Assembly: GCA_963580455.1 (NCBI GenBank)
Contig: OY756972.1
Location: 8,323,001 to 8,387,000, forward strand
Reading direction: 5' to 3'
From: Euonymus europaeus
Taxonomy: Eukaryota > Streptophyta > Magnoliopsida > Celastrales > Celastraceae
Length of the DNA: 64,000 nucleotides
Shown here piece after piece: positions 1 to 11,593 of this stretch. The first letter of the stretch is position 1. Every line of letters starts with the position of its first letter. The notes under the pieces were generated by a model. The model had not been told where the DNA came from. It saw only the letters and a program-made list of their open reading frames with translations, and did not search any database. Both the position numbers and the translations under genes were made by a program.

Positions 1-1784
1 CCTAGGCAAATCCCCTATGTTTGTGAAAAAGCAAGCAATAAGTTGGAGAAAACTAAGCAATAATCTGCCACTACTTCCCTTCTCCCTCAATGCGCAGCCC
101 AACAACTTTATTATATAAAGCTAAAACACCCATGTCATTCAACATCGCTCATATAACTAGTCATATCTATTGCTAGTTCTCCTCGATTACTTTATTACAC
201 GTGTGCATTCCCTATCCCCCACTAGGCAACCCTCTTCTTCCAAATTCCAACTCATGTAACATGTTCAAATAGTAACAAGGGTCACACGTGTTGTTTTCTT
301 GTCCTCCTCCCATGAGGCCATTCTTTCACTTTTTTGTGAAGGGTTGATACGCTTATACCTTTCCCTATACTTCCTTGCATATAAGGTGCTAGCACCGTTG
401 GAAATGCCCAAACGGTGATAAACCTAGTGGCCCAATCAATGATAGTGGAAATTGACACACAAGGTCCCTGTCGGTTTTTCTTCTCGATGTGTTTATTCTT
501 CTTCTTTGTTGGCGCCTTTATGTTCTTATGCACTTATCTTTATAACATAAAGGATTCAACAAAGGGCTGCCAACCAATTAGAAATTGTGAACATTACTAG
601 TGCTGCCTCGGATTGTTCTGTATCCCCATGCCATCCTTTGTGGCTTATTGTCCTTTATGCATGTCCTCACATGTCTTAGCGTATTTTCAATTGGTCGCAG
701 GAGAAATTCATTGAGCAATTTCGTGAAGAAGCTTACGAATTTTTGGTCAAGGACTGTAGGAAGTCTCTAGGTTACAAGCAACTAGGTAACCCCTCTCTGT
801 CATGAAGAATAGATTAATTTCCTTTTTGTTGATTTTTGCCACTTCCTACAAGCTTTGAAAAACATCCGACCATAAAAAAATTTCCTGAGCATTTCTTGTC
901 AATTGAACTCAATTTTGGGTGTTGCATATGTATTTAGTAACATTGTTTGAACTTAAAAATTAATTTGTCATAGCTTAACAATGTCCTATTTGTTTTGCAT
1001 GCCAATAATGCATATTTCATTCAAGATTAAGGATCTTTGATGCAATTAATATCCAATTTGAACTGTGGAATAATTCTTACTAATTAAAAAAATACTTTTT
1101 TTTTTGTTGGAGTTTAACCTTTCGGTTACTTTACGTAACAGTGGGTAGTAACTTTTGATAATAATGGAGGACCAAACTCGAAAGATAGGGAAAGGTGTTT
1201 TTTATATATTTTAGTTCCCAAATTTTCATTATGACTACTTTGACCACTTCTGTGGGAGTGGGAGTGAAAGTGTGTGTGAGAGGCTATTTTGTCAAACTCT
1301 ATATGCTTTTCGAAGCGGCAATATCACTACTTCCTGTCATAATGTAAACATAATGTATGCATTTAATATGTTTTTGTACGTATAGAAAAAAAAAACATGT
1401 TTGATCAAATAAAGCAATTGATAATATATAAGTAAATGTGTATCGAGTTCATGTTCATGTGCAGATATGGACTACATAGATGATTTTTTCAATTACTATC
1501 CACCAAGCAGTTCAACTGAACATGTAAATACAAATACCAAGTTATTATTTATTTAATTTTTTTATTCAATGTTAAATTACATTATTGGTAGGGTTATTTT
1601 GTCCCGTATGAAATAAAGAAAGAAGATGAAGATGCGGATGAGATGGCAGCGAACATCAAGGTTGACGACAGATGTGAATTTGAAATCGATATGTTATAAT
1701 ATTTTAGTCAATCAAAATATGAGTTGTTGAGTTAGGTTGAATGAATATTACTAACTTTCTCAAAAAAACTAATATATAATCAGG
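1..1784. other. No recognised gene
   Basis: AT-rich DNA in which I recognise no gene. A short minus-strand frame at 282-533 encodes a lysine-rich peptide that matches no family I know and is not supported by neighbouring exons. Homopolymer T and A runs lie near 1085-1110 and 1385. The right end leads into the MULE remnant, and fragments near 1470-1690 could be its degenerate 5' exons, but I cannot assign a frame. Confidence 0.4.
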
Positions 1785-4393
1785 TGTTCAAAATCATGGC
1801 AATCGTTGATTGATTGGGTTCAACAAGTCGGATGCCAATTGGAATATATCATCGTCATCAGTAGATCAAATACTGGTGGGTTCGAGAAAAACACAAATTA
1901 CAATTCAAATGTGATTGCGGTGGTATTTACTAAAGCAAAAAAACTCTCAACGAAGCAGACTGGCACCAAAAAAATATTATGTCCATTCAAATTGAGAGGA
2001 AGAAAAATGAAGCTAGACGATGATTGGAAGGTGGAGGTGGTGTGTGCTGAGCATAACCATAATCCTGCATCTTATATGGAGGGACATCCATACCCTGGTC
2101 GACTAACTGAATATGAAATTCAGGTAATGATTGACATGTCCGCGCAAAATGCCAAGCCACTAGACATATTGACGGTGTTGAAAAAACGAGATCCAAAAAA
2201 ATGCCAACAATCAGAACTATATGCAATGCACGCAAAAAAACACGAGAAGGTTGAGAGATCATGTCAATCATAGATACAGTCGGCATTCACATTCTTCAAC
2301 GATCATAGGTACATTTTTCATTATCAGTCGAACTGTTCAACAAATGAGCTCGAAGATTTTTACTTCACACATCTTGGCTTGCTAAAGCGATTGCATGCAT
2401 TCCCTCACATGTTATTAATAGATGCGACATATCAGACCAACTGGTATGGGTTGCCTCTCCTTGAAATTGTCCGTGTCACTTCAACTAGTCAAACATTTTG
2501 CATACCATTCGCATATTTGCACTCAGAGCAAGAGGCCAATTATACATGGGCTTTGGAATATGTCAGATCTACAATTCATGGATGCACTGGTCCACGACTG
2601 ATCGTTACGGATAAAGAGTTGGGGTGATGAAAGCGTGTGCTAAGGTATTTCCTGAGGCTTCAAAACTACTATGTAGATGGCACATTTATCAAAGTATTTT
2701 AACGAAATACAAGCCATCAATACAAGCCAATAGAGCCTAGAATGCATTCTACCGCATGCGGACTACGAATCTAAAAATGAGAGCGCGTACATGAACATTA
2801 TGGCACGCCTTGAAGAAGTCTTGCAGAAATTTTCAACTGTGATTAAATATTTTAAAAGATGTATGATTGACACCGTATAAGAAGATGTTCATATTCTCCT
2901 GGATCGATAGATATCTACATTATGAAAACCACACAACTAATAAGGTTAAGAGTCAACATGCCAGGCTGAAAAATATTTATGTTTATCACAATCAGACATG
3001 AAGATATTCATCTCATAGATTCATCAGGTTATCCAGTCTCAAGAAACAGCTATCAAAGCTAGTGTTGAGAGAAGCAGAACCATTGTCGAACATCGATTCA
3101 ACATATACCACTTTCAGGATTTACGTGGTTTTGTTTCAATCAAGGTGTTAGATCTCATTTGGATGGAGTTTGAGCGGTCAAAAGATGTTGGAGAGGTCGC
3201 TTACAGATGCAAATGTCAAATTCGTAGGAGCTACGGACTACCGTGTGCTCACAAATTAGCCATGTATGTGAGCAAAGGTCAGACTATACTGCTTGATACC
3301 ATCAATAAATTTTGGAGAAAGCTTGATCTATTTCCCTGTGATTTGTTTGAAGAGGATGACATCGACTGTACTACCAATGTACAAATGTTCACATAATAAT
3401 TCAAGAATCAGACAAGACATGTTAAAGTCAGTTGGCTAAGGAAGTTGAGGGACATATTCAGACCTTCTAGCGCTTCTCTTCGTGAACCGACTATGAAGGC
3501 CAACACTAGAGGCCGCCCCTCCACAAAGAAAAAGCTACCCACCACCACCTAGAACAAACCAACAACACATGTTGTTGATCAAAGTGAATTTTTTCAGCAA
3601 CGGGAACCTCACAGACGCAGCTCCTCATCTTTACGCCCCGATTCAATGATCTTTGAGCATGATTTTTTTTAACTCTAATGAACAAGCGAGACACAGTTGC
3701 TCCTCTATTTACAATACTCAGTCTCTCTCGACACAACAAAGTTCAAGACAGAGAAAGAAAAAATACTCTTCACGATCATATATTGATTAGTTCCAAGCTA
3801 TACTGCATCTATACATTAGAGACATACAAGATGTGAGAGCAGATGAAAATTACGGATTTCGATCAATAGCTGTGTCTCTTGGTCATCAGGAGGATGAATG
3901 TCCCAGTGTCCGATATAACTTGATAGCAGAGATGGACACATTATGGGGACAATATGTTGAAATACTTGGCAGTTATGAGAAAACGTGTACCGTTAGACAT
4001 TCACAGAACTTCCTTCAAAATGAAGTCGAAACACCATTCGAGCATTGGATGACAATGCCTAACATGTGTTTGTTGATTGCTTTCACATATAATGTGATAT
4101 TATACGTTCTTCATCCTAAAGAGAGCTTGACATATCTACCACTTCGTACAACCAACGCCCCCTAAACACCCCCCCACCCACCACCATTCTAGCACATTGC
4201 TATCGCAATAGAGCACGTAAATGGTAATCATTATGTCCAGGTTAGTTTGACGGGGCATTATGCAATGCCTCTCATATTCCCTGGGTGGGTTCACTATAGG
4301 TATGATTGTGCAGCTACATGGGCTACTCCGTATGTAGAGCAGTTTGATGCTTATATGCAGTCAGTGCGGTCTATGTTTTCTTCTGATAATTTG
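1785..4393 (+). pseudogene. Mutator-like transposase with C-terminal OTU-like domain, decayed
   Basis: Remnant of a MULE transposase, a DDE enzyme that cuts and pastes its element. In order it shows: a FAR1-type N-terminal DNA-binding region (1785-2273; RSNTG, CPFKLRGR and the HNHNPA motif), the MULE core (about 2280-2700; first Asp in LLIDATYQTN, second in IVTDKEL), a SWIM zinc finger (3145-3396; CKC then CAH in CKCQIRRSYGLPCAH), a basic RGRPSTKK linker near 3505, and an OTU cysteine-protease-like domain (about 3830-4380). The OTU part retains EHWMTMP and a GNHYVQV segment carrying the expected catalytic His, but the usual D-G-N-C motif reads D-E-N-Y, so the nucleophilic Cys is gone. An in-frame TAG at 2271, a frameshift near 2625 and many stops at 2700-3140 show the gene is dead. 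The reading frame seems to start after a splice acceptor just before 1785. No terminal inverted repeats were identified. The family is clear; the exact borders are not. Confidence 0.8.
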
Positions 4394-5095
4394 TTACTGT
4401 GCTTAATTAAATTTATGTAGTAATAAAATTTCTCTAATTTATTATACATTTATGAATTTTTCATGTTTTTTTGAAAAGTTTGTGAATCAAAATAGTGCAT
4501 CGGTTGAATTCGCTATTTTTAAACACAAGATCGGCCCTTGATCCATCATCGCAATAATGACCAAATGAATAATAATTAATTAATTAATTAATAAAAACTG
4601 AAAAGTAATAATTGCAAAAATGAAAAGGCATGTCAGTCATTTAGAGAGTGTCATATAGTCATAGGGGACATGGGTGTTAAATCTAGGGGGAGTTTATTTA
4701 TCACAAACCAAACATTTATTTGAGGTACCTATCCTCTAATTTTGCATCACGTCACCATAAGTCAAGACCACCCATAAACCAACTATTCCCATGCAAACCA
4801 GTAGCCATTTGATCACAACCCTCATACTTGCACCAAGTCCGGGTATCTACTCAAATCTTTGAAAATTCCACATTGAAGATGTCCCTTACTGTCTCAAGGG
4901 CATGACTTCTCACTACAGCAGAGATCTGAGGCGTCAGGTCATATATCCTCTTATTACTCTCCACCCATATCTTATATACCGTAGCTGAAAAACAAAAGTT
5001 TGACTATAGTGGCATGCAAGTTATTCGGCCGGTGCTCACTTGAAACCCACTCCACAATATCAAACCATGGCATATCAGGCTAATTAATTCCAGCT
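4394..5095. other. No recognised gene
   Basis: AT-rich spacer between the MULE remnant and the SINE palindrome. It holds a short TAAT/AATT repeat at about 4570-4595 and no frame I recognise. The missing 3' terminus of the MULE may lie here, but I see no matching inverted repeat. Confidence 0.4.
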
Positions 5096-5293
5096 GATGA
5101 TGCATAATTTTGCAACCTCCGTGCCTCCCCCGTGCACTTGTATGAGGAAGGGATCGAGCCCTTGACCTCATGTAAGCGGGATGGAGACACTACCACCAAG
5201 CTGATCCATCCCGCTTACATGAGGTCAAGGGCTCGATCCCTTCCTCATACAAGTGCACGGGGAGGCATGGAGGTTGCAAAATTATGCATCATC
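5096..5293. repeat. 90-bp near-perfect inverted repeat of SINE sequence
   Basis: Left arm 5096-5185 and right arm 5205-5293 are reverse complements with about two differences and enclose a 19-nt loop (5186-5204). Both arms contain the head of the SINE found again at 5300-5494, including a pol III B-box-like GGCTCGATCCC. A head-to-head double insertion or an inversion-duplication would give this structure. A transcript through it could fold into a long hairpin. Confidence 0.85.
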
Positions 5294-5299
5294 ATAAAG

Positions 5300-5494
5300 G
5301 CGCATTTTGGGTTGGAGGCCTGCTACGACAAACCTTGAGCCCAACCCAAAGGTATTGTTCGCTCTGGGCCGGGGCCCGCACGGATTTATTGCACCGTGAA
5401 GCCGCCTCCATGCCTCCCCCGTGCACTTGTATGAGGAAGGGATCGAACCCTTGACCTCATGTAAGCGGGATGGAGACACTACCACCAAGCTTTG
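5300..5494 (-). mobile_element. tRNA-derived SINE
   Basis: Read on the minus strand, the unit starts near 5494 with an A-box-like TGGTGGTAGTG. About 35 nt later comes GGGTTCGATCCC, which matches the pol III B box (GGTTCGANNCC). The body continues to about 5300, where it meets the palindrome made from the same sequence. SINEs have no coding capacity and depend on LINE enzymes. The copy lies inside a LINE remnant: zinc-binding-domain codons of the LINE stop abruptly at the SINE head. The 3' end and target duplication were not resolved. Confidence 0.6.
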
Positions 5495-5960
5495 TGGGCA
5501 ATTGGAATCCACACGGCCTTAGCGAAAGGACATTGGAAAAATAGGTGGTCATGCGACTCATCCATGTCGTGACATAGCATGCATTCAGTAGATAAAACCA
5601 AGCCATGTCTCCTCATACGGTCCAAGGTCCACAATCGCCCCAAACATGCAAGCCACAAAATGAAAGAGTGTCTCGGGATATGATTCGAGAACCATAACAG
5701 TTGATGAATCGAATTTTCTCTCCTTCGAGGCCTCAAAGTATCCCATGCTGCTTTAATAGTGAAACTACCTAGCTACATTCCTCCCCATCCACTAACATGG
5801 TCTGGTTGAGTGATATTGGGCACGAAACCCGCTGAATTAAAAACTGCTCACAACTCTTCTACATTCTTCGGAAAGGTCTATCTCCCGTCATTATCAATAA
5901 TAGCTGACACTTTCGCTTCTCAAGGAATGCCCATATTAATACTTGATAGTAATACTTCAA
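5495..5960 (-). pseudogene. LINE reverse transcriptase C-terminal remnant (zf-RVT)
   Basis: Minus-strand frame 5495-5736 encodes a zf-RVT domain, the zinc-binding region that follows reverse transcriptase in plant L1-type LINEs. It shows the family pattern of a tryptophan- and leucine-rich stretch (FILWLACLGRLWT), then C-x2-C (ECMLC), then H-x4-C (HLFFQC). Upstream on the same strand, with stops and frameshifts, are the usual linker (KVSAIIDNDG and FTIKAAWDTLR) back to about 5960. No other part of the LINE is present. The SINE truncates its 3' side. Confidence 0.75.
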
Positions 5961-6305
5961 AAACAAAGGAATCCTGTCGGATGACATATTGAAAATACAA
6001 AGTGATACTAAATTCACAGAAATTACTAGATCTGCCTTTTAGGATCAATTTCCACACACTTCTTATTAGACCTGTACTCTTCTTGCTTGATCTTATCAAT
6101 TCTTCCTTGATGTGCTAATCTCTTGTAACATATACAACTCTTCCAACATATACAACATCAGCTACCTAAGCATGTATTAATTAACCATCACGGGCCGAGC
6201 TTTTTGGGCCTTGCATGAGGATGGTGTCAACAACTTAAATCTTAGGGGAAATTGCCAAAAATTCTACTTTAGACTTCTTATTTATAAAAAAAACAGGCGG
6301 GAAAA
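5961..6305. other. No recognised gene
   Basis: Short spacer between the LINE remnant and the candidate inverted-repeat element. I see no coding frame. A motif near 6245 (AATTGCCAAAAATTC) resembles the outer ends of some plant MULE elements, but I found no partner for it. Confidence 0.35.
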
Positions 6306-8150
6306 GTTATTTGCTATTAGGTAAAAAAAGGGGTAATATTGTAATTGTATGTATCTTACTTTTTTGTAAATGACAAAAATGTCCCTGGCTGCAACAAAAG
6401 TAAGGTTTTCTGGGCGGGAGAGATATATTGGTAGCTAGAGAGAGAAAGTAGATCGGGAGTGAGCCATCCAACGTTCACCTGTGTGCATTTCGACGTTGAT
6501 ATTGTCGGTATTCTGCCGGCGGCGTGTCATTGTTGGTATATTGAGTTGTAACCTAGAATTTGTGTCGCACTGTTTAGTAGAGAGAGAAAGTAGATCGGGT
6601 GTGTGCTTCGTCTGCATTTTGACCTTGATATCATCTGTTGTCTTCGGCCGTAGTCTACGTGTTGCGATATGGAGTGGGAAGCTGCATTATGCTGATTGGT
6701 GTCGCGGCGGTGGCCTTGTCGGTATCGTTTTCGTATCGCCGGCGCATTTCATCGATTCTGCAGATGATTTTTGAAGGTTTGTTTGTGCATTAATCTGTTG
6801 TTGATTATTGCTCATTTTTTCGTTATTATTCTTTTGTTTCTGTTTTGCATGTACTTGTTGTTTTTTTATTTTTTAATTTTTTCAGTTATGCTGGTTTGTT
6901 ATTTGAATCAAATAGGTTTTGTGATTGTTGAAGTTAGGTTTCTGTCATTTTGCAGGGAAGTGCGTTGAAGTTTTGTGTCGATGATACTGTTATAATACAT
7001 TGGTAATTCACTGTGAGGGGATTTTTGTTATCATTGAATTGGTTGTTATGGCTGAGGGTGTTTTTTCTAATGATTAAAAATTCTTCACAAGTCTTTCCTG
7101 TTATGCTTGGGTCGGATGTTGATTTTCAGTGTTTAATTCGAAAATTGTTGACAAATGGAGTTTTTATTCAAACTATATGATTATGGTTTTGTGTTTGGAA
7201 AAGAATTTACCAAATTGAATATGGGCATGTCATTTATCCACTCTCTCTCTTTAACTTATGGTTGCTATTTCTCCATATGAGATTCAGAGTTGGTATTTAC
7301 TGGTTCCTACAAGGAAGTAGGGTAGCATTACGGAATCATGGATATATCTCTGTTGTATTTTTAGTTAAACATGCATGTATCACGGAGGTATTTTACTTGT
7401 ATCAATGATATATCTTTTATTAGGAAGCCTGGCAAGTTGCTGCTCACTGGAGTGGATGTATGCTTCAACTTCTGAGTCAATTCATGCACTTCAATTTCAA
7501 TCAACTCCTATTCAAATGTTAAGGCTATATTTCCTTTGGGTATTATGAATTTATAATTGAATTTGGGTATCACGAATTTGAAATTGGCTTTGGGTATCAC
7601 GTCATTTAGCCATCTACAGTGTGAATGATTTACAATTTGAAATGTGTATCACATAGAGATATCACGCAGGTATCACAAAGCAATCAACATTCTCACAGGA
7701 AATCTCGGTGTTCAACATGATCTAGATGAGTATCATAAATATATCACAGATTATCAAACGTGATATGGTGACAAAAATAATAGTGCAATCACATAAGACT
7801 AACCATCATAACAGTGTGGGTATCTGGAGGGTATCACAAATGCATCACATTCCAATCGTAACAGCGTGGTTTGAGTATTACGCATGTTAGGGTATCACGA
7901 TTCACGAGACAATGAAATAAAATTTGAATTTTGTGATACAATATCACGGTTAACGATACAATCAAATATAATTTAAATTTTATGATACAAACGTAACACA
8001 GTTCACGAGGTAATAAATGAACTAGTATCACGCACGCATCACAACCTTTTTGAATTTCAAAACTCTGATACAGGGGCAGATTTGTCAATGTAGTATTTAA
8101 TGGTCTAAAAGACAAAAAAGATTTTGGCGCCAGTCCTATCAGCAAATAAG
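6306..8150. mobile_element. Candidate non-autonomous TIR element (MULE-like)
   Basis: The two ends are imperfect inverted repeats of about 80-90 bp. The left has TTATTTGCTATTAGG (from 6307) and ATGACAAAAATGTCCCTGG (to about 6388). The right, reverse-complemented, has TTATTTGCTGATAGG and TTGACAAATCTGCCCCTG. The interior encodes no transposase. It holds a partial internal duplication (AGAGAGAAAGTAGATCGGG near 6440 and 6580) and, from 7550 to 8070, many scattered TATCAC motifs. I could not find a 9-bp target duplication, so the borders and the MULE assignment are tentative. Its right end is about 340 bp downstream of the BIO2 stop codon. Confidence 0.4.
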
Positions 8151-8486
8151 TTCTCCACGGTGTACCGGCCTACAAATCCCCCATCATCTTATTTTGATTA
8201 CCAATAATATAATTCATATTACCATCCGAATACAATGAACCAAATAACCTCTTCCATCTTACAATCCAAAGCATGGCATGAAAGTCAAAAGATATCTGGA
8301 AGGATACAATATATGTTATATTCTATCATTTCTTTATTCCATTATTACTTTTCCATCCTAAACAAGCATCCCAAACCTTTTTTTAGGATGGGATAAGAAA
8401 GATTGGTGTCTTGGGATCCTCATTACCATTTCCAAGGCCTCAATTGGGATGACAAATGCAGCGATACTCCTGGTTTAAATTAACAT
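8151..8486 (-). other. 3' flank / 3' UTR of BIO2
   Basis: Sequence immediately downstream of the BIO2 stop codon. It contains no frame of interest. The 3' UTR and polyadenylation site should lie here; AATATA-like and AATAAT-like hexamers are present on the minus strand, but no single site can be chosen by eye. Confidence 0.4.
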
Positions 8487-11400
8487 TTAACCCGAACTGG
8501 AAACGGCTTCATCGCACTTCTCTTCTTCAGAGGAGTCTTCATCTTCTGGAAAACTGGGCTCTTTTGGAATCAATCCAAGTACCTTGAACATCAGTTGGTC
8601 TGCATCAAAATCGTTGTTTGGAGTTGTCAAAAGCTTCTCGCCAGTGAAAATCGAATTTGCACCAGCAAGAAAGCACAATGCCTGCTCTGGCATGGAGAAA
8701 GAAACTCTGCCAGCTGACAGCCTGACCATTGCTTTTGGCATGACTATACGCGCAGTGGCAATCATCCGAATCATCTCCCATATCTCAACTGGCTGAAAAA
8801 GGGTGCAAGGAGAAACAAGATGGGAGACAAACAGAGAAGTCAATTTTCAATATATAAAAGACAATCAGTGTCTGATTTATCATGGAAAATCACACGATTA
8901 TGGAAATAGTGAAAATAAATGCTACTCAATGCTTCTCAACTTATGAATGCTATTCCAAAGGTAATTGGCAGTTTTAACGAAGAGGAAAAGATACACAGCC
9001 GCTGTGAGGCTACCGCAGTGGATGTATGAGTAACACATTCTCAACAGTCATACAAAAATGTAATCAACTTCACGAAAGTAATGTCATGATAGTTGTATTG
9101 CAATGTTTGCCAATAACATTAAGGGACAGTTCACTGAAGTTAATCATTGGCTTACCTTGTGCATATGGATTACAATGTATGCATTATGATGTGTTCTCTG
9201 TTCATTTGGTCTCAATCAAATTACTATCCTTCAAGTAAAAAATGCACATGTTGGGGAAAGAGCAATGTCTTAACTCATGTCTGAATTCTGAGAAGTGGTT
9301 GGGTCTTGAGCAGTTGAGAACGAAAAAGTTAATTTGGCGAGAGAGAGAGAGAAAGGATATTTGTTAGTCAACTAAAATTGCATACGAGCTTAAAGCTAAA
9401 ATTCTAGCTCTTGAGTTGAGGGGAAAGAAAAAGTTACATTTATTAATTTATATTATACACGACAGGAATGCAGCTCAATTGCCAGGAAATAGTTACCAAA
9501 ATTAAATAGTAGTCGATATAGCCAAGGTAATGCAAAAATAAACTTTAATTAGGAATATTCGGTATGGAAAATGCAGCATGATGGTATGGTATCTTGTTCA
9601 TGCTGCACTATTCATACCGAATATTTCTACTCCTGTTTGAGTAATCTATCTTGTCTTCATGATGGTATGCTAGAATACCAAATTGCCTCTACTATTTGTG
9701 AATTTATTTAGCTTAAAACATATTAATAATGTTACAAGTTTGGAGCACGTATTATATGCATTCATGATATCTTTCACAGAACAATAAATGTTCCTTCGAT
9801 AAAAAGAAATAATCACTACAAGAGATTAAATAAATAAAAAACCAACAGTTACCAAAAATATCCTTTTGCATTAACAAAGCTTAGAATCACCTTCTGATCT
9901 TGAAGAGGTGTGCCTTTTACAGCTAGCAGTGCATTTATGGGAACACTCTCTGGGTGAGAAGGAAGTGTAGCCAGTGTATGCAACAAACCAACTCTGTCCT
10001 CATCCGCTTCTCCAAGTCCAATGATGCCTCCTATCAAATTAAAAGCAAGGAAAGACTGAGGTCTACTAGTCCCAGTGTTAGGTAACATATCACGTAAATA
10101 CTATGTAAGTTTCAGAGATTTCTCATCATTTTGATGAGTTGAATTAGCCATCCTCTGTGATTAACAAATAAATCTGAGTAAAGTGATAGTCTTGGAAATA
10201 GATGATGCAAGTCCTATCCAGCTTCAGTTTACATGGATTGTACTTAAGTCAGCAAGCTTTAATACCAATTAATGTCTTTTTCGTCTTCAAGATTCTTTCA
10301 ACTTCAGGCAACATTCTCCGACTCTCAGTTTGCAAGTCCGTTCCAAATTACCATATTTAATGGCCTCTTTGGTGCAAACACCACCAATTGCGCCATATAT
10401 TGAGCACCACCTTTCTTTTGTCATTTTTAGATTTTTGGCTCACTTGTTTTGGGGCTAATATATTTTATAAATGTTTTAAATTTTCATAGTTCTTTGGCTT
10501 ATTGCTTACTAGGTTTTCTGTTATACGCAAGGTCCAAACGCACACCTCATGCTTCTTTTCATCCCAAAATTGCTTGACAAATCAAGTTGGTTTCACTCAA
10601 GCAGGAACTGGCAGGGGAGAAGTTGTCAAGGTTTATAGCCACATCAAATTCCTTTTTCTTTTTTTTAAGTGTGTGTGTGTGTGTAAAGCTTAAGAAATCA
10701 CCTGAACAAACATTTATCCCTGCTTCTTGCACAAACTGAAGAGTTTGCAGGCGTTCATCATAAGTTCTTGTGGTGATAACATTTGAGTAATATTCTCTCG
10801 AGGTATCCAGATTATGGTTATACGCTGTAAGGCCTGCTTTCTTAAGTTCCACAGCCTGCTGTTTTTCTAGCATGCCCAATGTACAGCATACCTCCATTCC
10901 CATATCCCTGAGACATACAAAAACAAAAAATGGTAAAAAGGACAACATTGACGAAATGACAAATAAAAAGTAAGAGACGAGAATTAAAAAAATGAAGTGA
11001 TTTAACAAACATACCAAACTACTTGAGGCGGATATCAAAGTCACTACAAACATGATTAAGAAATAAATGCTGCGCGAGGAAATGGAATGGTAGAACGAAT
11101 ATGTACAACCATGTGCATGCATGATCTTTAACACAATACAACATGGTAAATGTATATTGTCATATATCCAAGTGTCAAAATCACTACTACATGTATATGA
11201 TTAGTTTATCCAAGGGTAATACTGCTGACTTTAATTCAAAAGATTACTTACCTAGTAACAATTGTTTCTCACCAGAAATTAAATCGTAATAAAGAAGATA
11301 AAATGAAAGGTGATTTTCCAGCACTAAATATTTGTCATTATTTCGTATTAGTGAATCCAAAACTCAGTTCTTCTGAACAATTTTCATTTTGTGGAATGGT

Positions 11401-11561
11401 AAAAGAAATTCATTAAACACCAAGGTGCACCAGTTGAAGTACAAGGGGGTGCCTCCAGAAAACTATTTCAAATGCTAGAGCACCATAGATTTATAAAAAC
11501 GTTATGATGGCATTCTTCGGGAGAAAAAGGGTTCCAAGTGATAGGCTTGTGGGAGATAAGT

Positions 11562-11593
<32 letters not shown>

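Noticed and set aside
282..533. 83-codon minus-strand frame with Lys-rich N-terminus
   Set aside because: No recognisable motif, no neighbouring exons, and the length is within chance for this composition.
6481..6968. Two plus-strand frames of 97 and 65 codons
   Set aside because: They lie inside the candidate inverted-repeat element, are hydrophobic only because the DNA is T-rich, and match nothing known.
10559..11134. Continuous 191-codon minus-strand frame as a separate gene
   Set aside because: Only 10702-10907 is coding (BIO2 exon 4); the rest is intron read through, including a GT microsatellite.
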